Source of the DNA: Klebsiella pneumoniae
GTDB taxonomy: Bacteria > Pseudomonadota > Gammaproteobacteria > Pseudomonadales > Azotimanducaceae
Direction of reading: 5' to 3'
Assembly: GCA_945861675.1 (NCBI GenBank)
Contig: CAMAVY010000001.1
Coordinates: 1-64,000 of the forward strand
DNA: 64,000 bases
Shown: positions 50,749 through 58,458 of the stretch, piece by piece
Numbering within the stretch: position 1 is the stretch's first letter
Layout: every line of letters begins with the position of its first letter
The notes under the pieces: generated by a model
What the model was told of the DNA's origin: nothing
The model's database searches: none
Seen by the model: only the letters and a program-made list of their open reading frames with translations
Translations under genes and position numbers: made by a program

Positions 50749-51096
50749 ATGTTGAACATCGACTTGGCGACCAGCACGGCAGACTCCCGCGCGGCCCATG
50801 CCTGCGTGGGCGAGGTCGATTCGACGCTGAGCAAGATCACCACCTCCTGTACGAACGCACATCAGGAGATCGAGAAGGTCACCGTGCTGGCTGCCCGCCA
50901 GGCCGAGACCGCAGAAGAGATCGGCGCAACGCTGCGCCGTTCAGTGCAGTCTTCGATCAACGCGTCAGACAGCGTGAACGCGCTGGCGCAGAAGGCCGAG
51001 ATTCTGGTGAAGCTGGCCAACGACCTCGCCGCGACAACGGCGAAGTTCATGACTGCGACGGCGGCCCAGGTTCGCGCCGTCTTCAGCGCTCCGTAG
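50749..51096 (+). pseudogene. C-terminal fragment of a chemoreceptor-like (MCP) protein
   Basis: A 115-residue frame with coiled-coil character: STLSKITTSC, VLAARQAETAEEIGATLRRSV, SDSVNALAQKAEILVKLANDLAAT. This is the pattern of the terminal helix of methyl-accepting chemotaxis signalling domains (a Q-x-x-T-x-E-E-I core with heptads). The N-terminal sensor, transmembrane and HAMP parts are missing, and no E-x-x-x-R-I tip is present. It probably represents a decayed or truncated receptor. Confidence is moderate as helical sequences are degenerate. Confidence 0.4.
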
Positions 51097-51130
51097 TTCT
51101 ACCTTCACGCACACCGGTCTTCCCGCCTAT

Positions 51131-52060
51131 CTACCTCCCCGCGCCCCGCTTGCTGGCCAGACTCGCCAACAACGCCATGGTGTCGCGATAGGCCTCGGCC
51201 GAACCGGTCGGCACCGCCGCAGCGAGATCGGTCACACCCACATCTGCAAATGCCTGCAGGCCCGCTTCAATCGCAGCGGCGTTGCCCACGATGGCCACAT
51301 CCGCCGGCGTGGCCGCGCCACCGCGATCCAATGTGGCGCGGTATGACGGAATCTGCCCGTACATGCGGAATGCGTCGTTGATGGCATCGCGACCCTGACT
51401 CAAGGAATCGGCGAGCAGGATGGGCACCATGGCCACGAACCGCGGCGCCGGACGACCCGCAGCACGAGCGGCCGCACTCATGGTGGGCACGGCCACATCA
51501 CGCAGGTAATCCACGCCACCCATCCAGGTGATCGTGCCATCGGCCAGGCGCCCGCACAGTCGCAGCATGGCCGGGCCAAGTGCCGCCACCAGAATCGGCG
51601 GCTTCTGCGCACCGACCACCGACACCTGGGCGTTCACGCGGTACTCGTTGCCCTGATACACCACGTGCTCGCCCGCGAGCAGACCACCGAGAATGCTCAG
51701 GTAGTCCTTGGTGTGCGGGATGGGCCGCGAGTAGTCGAGCCCCAGGCTGTCTTCGATCATGAATCGATGGCTGAGCCCGATGCCCAGGGCCAATCTGTTG
51801 TTGGTTGCGTCCTGCACCGTGAGCGCTTGCGCGGCCAGCGCCGTCGGGTGGCGCGGGTAGGTGGGCACGACCGCCGTGCCAAGTTCGATGCGCGAGGTCA
51901 TGCGGCCGGCCAGCGCCAGCGCCATCAACGCATCGACGGTGTTCACCTGCGGCAGCCACACCGATGCAAAACCTGCCTGCTCCGCGGCAACCGTACGTTC
52001 AACCAGCTGTTGTGTGCCGGCCGGATCGCCTGGCATCGAGAGCATCGTTCCGATTCGCAT
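51131..52060 (-). CDS. LLM class F420-type flavin-dependent oxidoreductase
   Basis: A 309-residue luciferase-like protein. AEQAGFASVWLPQVNTVDALM, IELGTAVVPTYPRHPTALAAQALT and LALGIGLSHRFMIEDSLGLDY are diagnostic of F420-dependent LLM oxidoreductases of the TIGR03564 type. ATG 52060 (MRIGTMLSMPGD) follows GGACAGG. It lies 40 bases downstream of the second BVMO gene on the same strand and may be cotranscribed. It shares fold with the 5.3-kb LLM enzyme but is a distant paralogue. Confidence 0.92.
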   Translation of the reverse strand: MRIGTMLSMPGDPAGTQQLVERTVAAEQAGFASVWLPQVNTVDALMALALAGRMTSRIELGTAVVPTYPRHPTALAAQALTVQDATNNRLALGIGLSHRFMIEDSLGLDYSRPIPHTKDYLSILGGLLAGEHVVYQGNEYRVNAQVSVVGAQKPPILVAALGPAMLRLCGRLADGTITWMGGVDYLRDVAVPTMSAAARAAGRPAPRFVAMVPILLADSLSQGRDAINDAFRMYGQIPSYRATLDRGGAATPADVAIVGNAAAIEAGLQAFADVGVTDLAAAVPTGSAEAYRDTMALLASLASKRGAGR

Positions 52061-52100
52061 GGTTCCTGTCCCCTCTGAGTTCGGTTCGTGTGCTCGGTGA

Positions 52101-53747
52101 TCAGGCGCGTTTCGCAAAACCTTGATAGTCATCGCTCGTGACCGCGTCGAGCTTCTTGCTGTAGTCCGGGAAGCCGAGGTACGGCATGAACACGCGCGGC
52201 TTACCTGGCACGTTGGCGCCCAGATACCAGGAGTTGCAGGTTGGATAGAAGGTGGCGGATGCGCGGGTGTTGACCACGTTGACCCACTCGTCCTCGGCCG
52301 CGAGCTCGGGTGCCACGCTGGTCAGCTTCCGTTCGCGCGCCCAATCGATGAAGCCCGCGATGAACTCTGCATGCTGCTCGACGCCGGTGATCATGTTGGC
52401 GAGCACCGACGGGCTGCCCGGCCCGGTCATCATGAACAGATTCGGAAAGCCTGCGGTCATCAGCCCGAGATAGGTGCGCGGCCCTGCAGCCCACTTCGTG
52501 CGCAACGGCACACCGTTTTCGCCGGTGATGTTCATGCCCAGCAGCGAACCGGTCATCGCATCGAAGCCCGTGGCGAACACAATGCTGTCGAACGCGTAGT
52601 GCTTTCCGCCTGTGATCAGTCCGGTCGCGTCAAGTTGCTCGATCGGGTTCTGGCTGACATCCACCAATGCAACGTTCGGCCGATTGAAGGTCTCAAAGTA
52701 GCCGGTATCGGCACACAGCCGCTTGCAGCCGAGCACCGTGCGCGGGCACAACAATTCCGCAGTGGCCGGGTCCTTGACCGTGCTGCGAATCTTGTTGCGC
52801 ACGAACTCGGCGGCGAGTTCGTTGGCACGCAGATCCATGCCCACGTCGGCAAACGCGCCCATGAACATGAAGCCGCCGTGCCGCCAGTATTCCTCGAAAC
52901 GCGCTTCGCGCTGTTCCGGTGTTGCAGCCAAAGCAGAGTCGGTCTTGCGCGGGTAGTTCGCACCGAATGCAGCGGGTTGCAGCTTGTTGCGCGCGCGCAG
53001 GTCGGCGTAGTCGGCCTTCACCGCAGCCGCCAGCGCCGGATCCAGCGGGATGTTCTGTGCGGGCACGCTGTAGTTCGGCGTGCGCTGGAACACTGTCAGC
53101 TGCGCGGCCTGACGCGCAATGGTCGGAATCGACTGTATTGCAGACGAGCCCGTTCCGATGACGGCCACGCGCTGACCCGCGAAGTCGACGCCGTCTTTTG
53201 GCCACGCGCCCGTGTGATAGGTGCGGCCCTCAAAGTCTTTCAATCCGGGAAAGTCAGGCGTGTTGGCAGCCGACAGACAGCCTGTGGCCATGATCAGATG
53301 CCGTGTGTACACCGGCTCGCCCGGCGCGATGCTGACGCGCCACACGCTGCGCTGTGCATCCCAATCAGCCGCCGTCACCGACGTGCTGAAGCGGAACATC
53401 CGCCGCAGGTCGAAGCGATCGGCCACGTGGCCGGCGTAGGCCAGGATGTCTGGTTGCGCCGCATAACGCTCGTTCCAGTTCCACGCCTGTTCCAGGTCCG
53501 GCGAGAACTGATAGGAGTACTCCATGCTTTCCACATCGCAACGGCAGCCTGGATAACGATTCCAGTACCAGGTGCCGCCCACATCGTCGCCACGCTCGAA
53601 CGCCTGCACCGACAGCCCGCGCTTACGCAGCAGATGCACCATGTAAAGGCCGGCGAAACCAGCGCCGACGACTACCGCGTCAACGACAGCTGCATCAACA
53701 ACAGCTGGGGCAGTGGAAGCGGAATTCGAATGCAGAGGCGTAGTCAT
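52101..53747 (-). CDS. flavin-containing Baeyer-Villiger-type monooxygenase (second copy)
   Basis: A 548-residue class-B monooxygenase. FAD motif VVVGAGFAGLYMVHLLR, GTWYWNRYPGCRCD, fingerprint FEGRTYHTGAWP and NADPH motif VIGTGSSAIQSIP follow in order; FATGFDAMTGSLLGMNI completes the set. ATG 53747 (MTTPLHSNS) is preferred; the frame is open further upstream. It is clearly related to the 21-22.8-kb enzyme. It transcribes toward an LLM flavoenzyme and diverges from a secreted amidohydrolase. Ketone-oxygenating role expected, substrate unknown. Confidence 0.95.
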   Translation of the reverse strand: MTTPLHSNSASTAPAVVDAAVVDAVVVGAGFAGLYMVHLLRKRGLSVQAFERGDDVGGTWYWNRYPGCRCDVESMEYSYQFSPDLEQAWNWNERYAAQPDILAYAGHVADRFDLRRMFRFSTSVTAADWDAQRSVWRVSIAPGEPVYTRHLIMATGCLSAANTPDFPGLKDFEGRTYHTGAWPKDGVDFAGQRVAVIGTGSSAIQSIPTIARQAAQLTVFQRTPNYSVPAQNIPLDPALAAAVKADYADLRARNKLQPAAFGANYPRKTDSALAATPEQREARFEEYWRHGGFMFMGAFADVGMDLRANELAAEFVRNKIRSTVKDPATAELLCPRTVLGCKRLCADTGYFETFNRPNVALVDVSQNPIEQLDATGLITGGKHYAFDSIVFATGFDAMTGSLLGMNITGENGVPLRTKWAAGPRTYLGLMTAGFPNLFMMTGPGSPSVLANMITGVEQHAEFIAGFIDWARERKLTSVAPELAAEDEWVNVVNTRASATFYPTCNSWYLGANVPGKPRVFMPYLGFPDYSKKLDAVTSDDYQGFAKRA

Positions 53748-53842
53748 CGTGGGCACTGGCTGAGGCGGGCGGCGCGGGAGTAGACAATGCAGCGCAGGTG
53801 CGGTCAATGTGCGACTTGTAGTTCGCAATCAGGGTGTCGCGG

Positions 53843-55162
53843 ATGTCGGTACTGCACGCAGTAGCGGTTGCGCTCATCATGTGCATCAGCGTGCTGGCGG
53901 CATGGGCACACGCCGAACCCGCGCCGGCATCGACCAGCAATGTTGCGGTCAGCGCTGCACGCCTGCTGGATGTGCGAACGGGGCGCTACCTCGAGCGGCC
54001 GCTGGTACTCATCGCCGACGGCCGCATCACAGCCGTGGGCACACAGGGCCAGCTTGCACTGCCGCAAGGCACGCGCACGATCGACCTGCCCGGTCTGACG
54101 CTGCTGCCGGGTCTGATCGACATGCACGTGCATCTGGATAGCGATCCACGCTACGGCGGCTACAGCTACCTGCAGTTCACCGACAGCTTCTGGCCCGTCA
54201 TTGCGGTGCGCAATGCCAGCGTGACACTCAATGCCAGCTTCACCACCGTGCGCAACATGGGCGCAGAGCGTTTCAACGACGTTGGCCTGATGCAGGGCAT
54301 CGACGAGGGCCTGGTCACAGGTCCGCGCGTTGTACCTGCCGGCCACGCCATCGGTGCGACCGGCGGCCACTGCGACTCCACCTACTTTCCTCCGTCGATG
54401 GATCAGCAAAGTCCGGCCGTGGCCGATGGCCCGGACGCGCTGCGCAGAATGGTCCGCCTGCAACACAAGTACGGCGCCAAGGTCATCAAGATCTGCGCGA
54501 CGGGCGGCGTGTTCTCCAACGATGCTGTTGGGGTGCAGCAGATGCGTCTTGAAGAGATTCGCGCCGTCACCGATGAAGCACACATGCTGGACCTTCGCGT
54601 TGCAGCCCACGCGCACGGCCCCGAAGGCATCCGCGCTGCAATAGAAGCTGGCGTGGATACGATCGAACACGCAAGCCTGGTCGACGATGCCGGCATTCGC
54701 ATGGCGCGCGCCGCCGGCACCTGGTTCGGCATGGACATCTACAACACCGACTACACCCAGGCCGCAGGCCGCGCAAACGGGACGCGCGAAAGCGAGATCA
54801 AGAAGGACGCGGACATCGGCGAGGCACAGCGGCAGAACTTCTGCAAAGCCGTGAAAGGCGGCGTGCGGCAGATCTTCTCCTCAGACGCAGGCGTTTATCC
54901 GCACGGTGACAACGCCCGGCAGTTCGCTGTGATGGTGAAATATTGCGCCACGCCGCTGCAGGCCATACAGGCCGCCACGGTCAACGCCGCCGAAGCGCTG
55001 GGTATGAGCAGCGATGTCGGCGAGGCCAGCGCCGGACACTTCGGCGACCTCATCGGTGTAGAAGGCGACCCGCTCACCGACGTGCGCGTGCTCGAGCAGG
55101 CCAAGTTCGTGATGAAGGGCGGCGCGGTCGTGCGCGCGCCCCTCAGCGCTGCGCGCATGTAG
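53843..55162 (+). CDS. exported amidohydrolase (imidazolonepropionase/prolidase-like)
   Basis: A 439-residue amidohydrolase with signal peptide (MSVLHAVAVALIMC to WAHAEPA). Metal site: DMHVHLD, then Lys in KVIKICATGGVFS, two His in AAHAHG and IEHASL, and Asp in FSSDAGVYPHGDN. This set is that of the Sgx9260/Xaa-Pro dipeptidase-like amidohydrolases, which hydrolyse cyclic or dipeptide amides. AGGG is 8 bases before ATG 53843; GTG 53834 is an alternative. The end of the gene is repeated downstream (55145-55202). Confidence 0.93.
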   Translation: MSVLHAVAVALIMCISVLAAWAHAEPAPASTSNVAVSAARLLDVRTGRYLERPLVLIADGRITAVGTQGQLALPQGTRTIDLPGLTLLPGLIDMHVHLDSDPRYGGYSYLQFTDSFWPVIAVRNASVTLNASFTTVRNMGAERFNDVGLMQGIDEGLVTGPRVVPAGHAIGATGGHCDSTYFPPSMDQQSPAVADGPDALRRMVRLQHKYGAKVIKICATGGVFSNDAVGVQQMRLEEIRAVTDEAHMLDLRVAAHAHGPEGIRAAIEAGVDTIEHASLVDDAGIRMARAAGTWFGMDIYNTDYTQAAGRANGTRESEIKKDADIGEAQRQNFCKAVKGGVRQIFSSDAGVYPHGDNARQFAVMVKYCATPLQAIQAATVNAAEALGMSSDVGEASAGHFGDLIGVEGDPLTDVRVLEQAKFVMKGGAVVRAPLSAARM

Positions 55163-55202
55163 GTAGCGCTGTGCGCCGGTAGGGTAGCGCTGCGCGGATC
55201 TA
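55145..55202. repeat. three tandem copies of about 20 bp at a convergent gene junction
   Basis: AGCGCTGCGCGCATGTAG (55145-55162, includes the amidohydrolase stop TAG), AGCGCTGTGCGCCGGTAG (55165-55182) and AGCGCTGCGCGGATCTA (55186-55202) repeat with 20-21-base spacing. The last reaches into the stop codon of the minus-strand PPOX gene. The core AGCGCT is palindromic. Confidence 0.88.
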
Positions 55203-55835
55203 AAGGTTGTCGCGATAGTCCGCTGCCACGACCGAATCGATCTGCGCTGCTGCCTGTGCAACGGCGTTGGCATCGCCACCACGCTTCTTCGCAAACATGC
55301 TGCCGAATGAGATGACCTTGCGCGCAGGCCAGCTCGCCGGCTGCCACAGCTGTGAGCGGATGAACGCTTTGCCGCAATGAAAGAAGCACTCTTCCACGTG
55401 CACGCGAATCGCCAGCACCGCAGGCTTGCCCCGTGCCGCAAGCAGTGCGAGCAGGTCGGGATTCGCGGTGAGTTCCGCGCGCCCGTTCACGCGCAGCGTT
55501 TCCGACGTGCCCGGCAGCATGAACAGCAGGCCCACCTGCGGGTTGCTCAGAATGTTCAGATGGCCGAACACCAGCTTGTTGCCCGGGCGGTCGGGAATGA
55601 GCAGCGTGCTGTTGTCTTCGATGTGCACGAAGCCGGGGCCGTCGCCCTTGGGCGATGCATCCAGGCCACCGTTCGCACTGCAGGTGGACAACACCAGGAA
55701 TGGCGATGCCGCGATGAACTCGACTGCATCTTCGGTCAGCGCCGACTCCACCTTCAGCGCAAGACCTGGAATCTCCGCGCCGACAACGGCGCGCAATGCG
55801 GCTTCATCGGCAATGACATGTGGATCATTGGGCAT
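55200..55835 (-). CDS. pyridoxamine 5'-phosphate oxidase-fold flavoprotein (MSMEG_1061-like)
   Basis: A 211-residue split-barrel flavin protein. FIAASPFLVLSTCSANGGLDASPKGDGPGFV and LLIPDRPGNKLVFGHLNILSNPQVGLLFMLPGT are the FMN-binding halves of PPOX-type proteins of the MSMEG_1061 branch, followed by C-terminal AIRVHVEECFFHCGKAFIRSQLW. Role probably reduction or oxidation of an unknown small substrate. ATG 55835 is preceded by GGAGAAACG; GTG 55838 is alternative. It is downstream of the aldo/keto reductase on the same strand. Confidence 0.88.
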   Translation of the reverse strand: MPNDPHVIADEAALRAVVGAEIPGLALKVESALTEDAVEFIAASPFLVLSTCSANGGLDASPKGDGPGFVHIEDNSTLLIPDRPGNKLVFGHLNILSNPQVGLLFMLPGTSETLRVNGRAELTANPDLLALLAARGKPAVLAIRVHVEECFFHCGKAFIRSQLWQPASWPARKVISFGSMFAKKRGGDANAVAQAAAQIDSVVAADYRDNL

Positions 55836-55876
55836 CACGTTTCTCCGCTACTGAATCTCATGTATGCGACCGGCGC

Positions 55877-56848
55877 TCACGCGCGCAGACCCAGCGCATC
55901 GATCTGCGCCATGACGGACGCATCGAGCGGGCCTTGCGCTTCGGCATCGAGACACTGTTGCAACTCCGCGCGGTTCTTCACGCCCAGCACCACCGTTGCA
56001 ACGCCGGGCATCGACAACGCATAGCGATGTGCGACAACCGCAGGGTCTTCGTGCTGCTGCGCACACCAGGCGCGAAATGGCGCGGCGCGCGCGTAGTCCA
56101 ATGCATCTGGATGGTTGTCCGACAGCGGTCGATCGATCTGCGCCGTCAACGCACCGGCCTGTACGGCGCGAATGCCCATCACGGCAACACCCGCCGCATT
56201 GGCCGTCTGGATGATGCTGCGCGGTTGCTCGGCCTCCGCGTAGCGTCGCATGCCACCCGCGCTGTCCAACAGATTGGCAAGGGCTTGCACATACGCCGGA
56301 CGATGGTCAGCGCGCAGTGCCTGCTCAATGGTCGCAGGCACACCTACACCGGTGATGCCCCATGCGCCAATGCGGCCGCTGGCGCGCAATGCTTCCAGCG
56401 CAGGGATGACCTGCTCGACGTACAGCGACCAGCGCGTGGCACTCCTGTCCTGCAGGTCGGGCCGGTTCGCATAGACGTAATCGTCGGCACAGATGTTCGA
56501 GTGCAGGAAAAACACGTCTACGCGGTCAAGCTTCATGGCCAGCAGACTGGCCGACAGCGAAGCTTCGAGCCGCGGCGCGACCTGCTCCGGCGCCGGCGAG
56601 CCCAGTCCGCACTTTGTGGTGATGCGCACACCCGCCGGCAACTTGCCGTTGAATGCATCACCGATGATGGCTTCGCACTGGCCGTACACGGGCGCGGTGT
56701 CCAGCACATCGATGCCAGCGTCGATGGCCGCGCGCAGTGTCGCAATGGTTTCGTCGCGACTGCTTGGGCCCCAAACCAGCCCGATACCACCACCACCCAG
56801 CGTCAACGCGCTGGCGGTGCCCAAAGGGCCGAATGCTCTGTGTTTCAT
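55877..56848 (-). CDS. aldo/keto reductase
   Basis: A 323-residue TIM-barrel NADPH reductase. GIDVLDTAPVYGQCEAIIGDAFNG contains the catalytic Asp-Tyr pair (D-T-A-x-x-Y-G), TTKCGLG the Lys position, and IGAWGITGVG the next strand; GVATVVLGVKNRAELQQ is the terminal cofactor segment. D-threo-aldose-1-dehydrogenase or pyridoxal-4-dehydrogenase-like members have this layout. ATG 56848 gives the proper start (MKHRAFGPLG). It lies 41 bases before the PPOX gene; both may be cotranscribed. It diverges from the SDR at 57 kb. Confidence 0.92.
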   Translation of the reverse strand: MKHRAFGPLGTASALTLGGGGIGLVWGPSSRDETIATLRAAIDAGIDVLDTAPVYGQCEAIIGDAFNGKLPAGVRITTKCGLGSPAPEQVAPRLEASLSASLLAMKLDRVDVFFLHSNICADDYVYANRPDLQDRSATRWSLYVEQVIPALEALRASGRIGAWGITGVGVPATIEQALRADHRPAYVQALANLLDSAGGMRRYAEAEQPRSIIQTANAAGVAVMGIRAVQAGALTAQIDRPLSDNHPDALDYARAAPFRAWCAQQHEDPAVVAHRYALSMPGVATVVLGVKNRAELQQCLDAEAQGPLDASVMAQIDALGLRA

Positions 56849-57051
56849 GAATTGCTCTGATGAAGGTTGTCCGTGGCGTCCAACTCGTGGCGTCCAAACA
56901 AGGTCGATCAAACACGCCGGGGCAAGCTACCCACATCCACGAGCCATATCCACAGTGTTGTACAAGTTGAAAATGGACAGCCGCCGTTGATTGCGACGAA
57001 ACTCGCCGCCGTTCGGAATTCCTCTCGATCAACAGGCGGAGCACAACTGGC

Positions 57052-57933
57052 ATGGGCAAGCTGGACGGAAAGGTTGCATTGGTCACCGGCGCAGGTGGCG
57101 GTCTCGGGCGTGCGCATGCACATCTGTTGGCGTCTGAGGGTGCCGCGGTCGTGGTCAACGACCTGGGCGGTGCGCGCGACGGCACGGGCGGCAGTGCTTC
57201 GATGGCAGACCAGGTGGTGGCAGAAATCCGCGCGGCGGGCGGCAAGGCTGCGGCTGACTACGGCTCCGTCGCGGATCCGGCTGCGGCAGCCAAGATGGTT
57301 CAGGTCGCGGTCGACAACTTCGGCAAGCTGGACATCCTGATCAACAACGCCGGCATCCTGCGCGACAAGTCGTTCAAGAACATGACCGATGACCAGTGGG
57401 ACGCGGTGGTGAACGTGCATCTGCGCGGCACCTACCTCGTGACCAAAGCGGCGTGGGATCAGTTTCTGAAGCAGGGCACCGGCGGCCGCATCATCAACAC
57501 CAGTTCTACCTCGGGTTTGATCGGCAACTTCGGCCAGGCCAACTATGGTGCGGCCAAGGCAGGCATTGCCGGCTTCACGCGCGTGCTGGCATTGGAAGGC
57601 GCCAAGAGCGGCATCACTGTGAACACGCTGGCACCGGCAGCACTGTCACGACTCACCGAAGACCTGATGCCACAGAGCGAGCAGGTCGCCGTAGCCCTGG
57701 CGCCGGAGAAAGTCTCGCCCGCCGTCGTATGGTTGTGCACCGACGAGGCGAGCGGCATCACCGGCCGGCAGTTCTGCGTGCGCGGCAATCGTGTGTCGTT
57801 GTTGTCCTGGCAGGTCACCGAAATCGCGGAGCGCGACGCCGCAGAAGATGAGTGGAGCGTCGATGAGATCGGCAAACGCATCCTCGCAAGCATGGAAGGC
57901 TGGCCGAAGTTGCTGAATCCGATGCAGGTCTGA
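57052..57933 (+). CDS. SDR family oxidoreductase (MFE-2-like (3R)-hydroxyacyl-CoA dehydrogenase type)
   Basis: A 293-residue [57 protein letters not shown], and [21 protein letters not shown] match the dehydrogenase unit of peroxisomal multifunctional enzyme type 2 and its bacterial homologues, which oxidise 3-hydroxyacyl-CoA and act on steroid side chains. A C-terminal extension of about 50 residues after the Rossmann fold resembles that family. ATG 57052 follows a weak site CAACTGGC. Single gene; a hairpin closes the junction with the following convergent operon. Confidence 0.93.
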   Translation: MGKLDGKVALVTGAGGGLGRAHAHLLASEGAAVVVNDLGGARDGTGGSASMADQVVAEIRAAGGKAAADYGSVADPAAAAKMVQVAVDNFGKLDILINNAGILRDKSFKNMTDDQWDAVVNVHLRGTYLVTKAAWDQFLKQGTGGRIINTSSTSGLIGNFGQANYGAAKAGIAGFTRVLALEGAKSGITVNTLAPAALSRLTEDLMPQSEQVAVALAPEKVSPAVVWLCTDEASGITGRQFCVRGNRVSLLSWQVTEIAERDAAEDEWSVDEIGKRILASMEGWPKLLNPMQV

Positions 57934-57947
57934 TCGGGTTACCGATT

Positions 57948-57979
57948 CACGCGACGCAGCACACGCGCTGCGTCGCGTG
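57948..57979. terminator. 13-bp perfect hairpin between convergent genes
   Basis: CACGCGACGCAGC (57948-57960) pairs with GCTGCGTCGCGTG (57967-57979) around a 6-base loop. It sits 15 bases after the SDR stop and before the end of the minus-strand MAPEG gene. The stem is very stable but lacks a T-tract, so it may protect 3' ends or stop transcription with help. Confidence 0.6.
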
Positions 57980-57986
57980 CACGCCG

Positions 57987-58415
57987 TCAGGGTCCGCCGA
58001 GAAACAACGACGCCGTACGCAGGAACAACAGAAACAACACCAGGCTGGCCAGCGCGAACACACTGAAGCGCACGATGATCACGTTCTTCGTGGCATGCAC
58101 CAGCGAGTGCACCACGCGCAGCAGAACGTAACCCCAGGCCAGCAACAGGCTTGCCGAATCCAACGCGCCGCTGATCTGCGCGGCAAGCGCCAGCGCGTAA
58201 AACACCGTCGGTTGTTCATGCAGATGGTTGTAGTTGTCCGCCACCCGCGCAACTTCCGGCGGCAGTTCGAGCTTGGCGCCCGTTCGCGATACTTCAACCA
58301 TGTCGACCTTGGCGGATTGAATCGCCGGGATGCGCGTTGCGTACATCCACACCCACATGACGAACGTCCACGCGATCAGGGCAAGCACCGGACCGACCAG
58401 ACTCAACGCTGTCAT
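57987..58415 (-). CDS. MAPEG family membrane protein
   Basis: A 142-residue protein with four membrane helices and the family's pattern: long first helix (LALIAWTFVMWVWMY), conserved DNYNHLHEQPTVFYALALAAQI, and VLLRVVHSLVHATKN. E-Q-P and R-x-x-H-S around the helices are typical of MAPEG proteins, which use glutathione or eicosanoid-like lipids. Role here unknown. ATG 58415 gives the natural start. Last gene of the six-gene minus operon, 43 bases after the ThDP enzyme gene. Confidence 0.9.
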   Translation of the reverse strand: MTALSLVGPVLALIAWTFVMWVWMYATRIPAIQSAKVDMVEVSRTGAKLELPPEVARVADNYNHLHEQPTVFYALALAAQISGALDSASLLLAWGYVLLRVVHSLVHATKNVIIVRFSVFALASLVLFLLFLRTASLFLGGP

Positions 58416-58458
58416 GTGCTTCGTGCTCCCTTGTCCGGTGTCGGTGACGCTGTTGCCT

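Noticed and set aside
52122-53783. 553-codon plus-strand frame opposite the second BVMO
   Set aside because: Shadow frame; the minus strand carries all FAD, NADPH and BVMO motifs.
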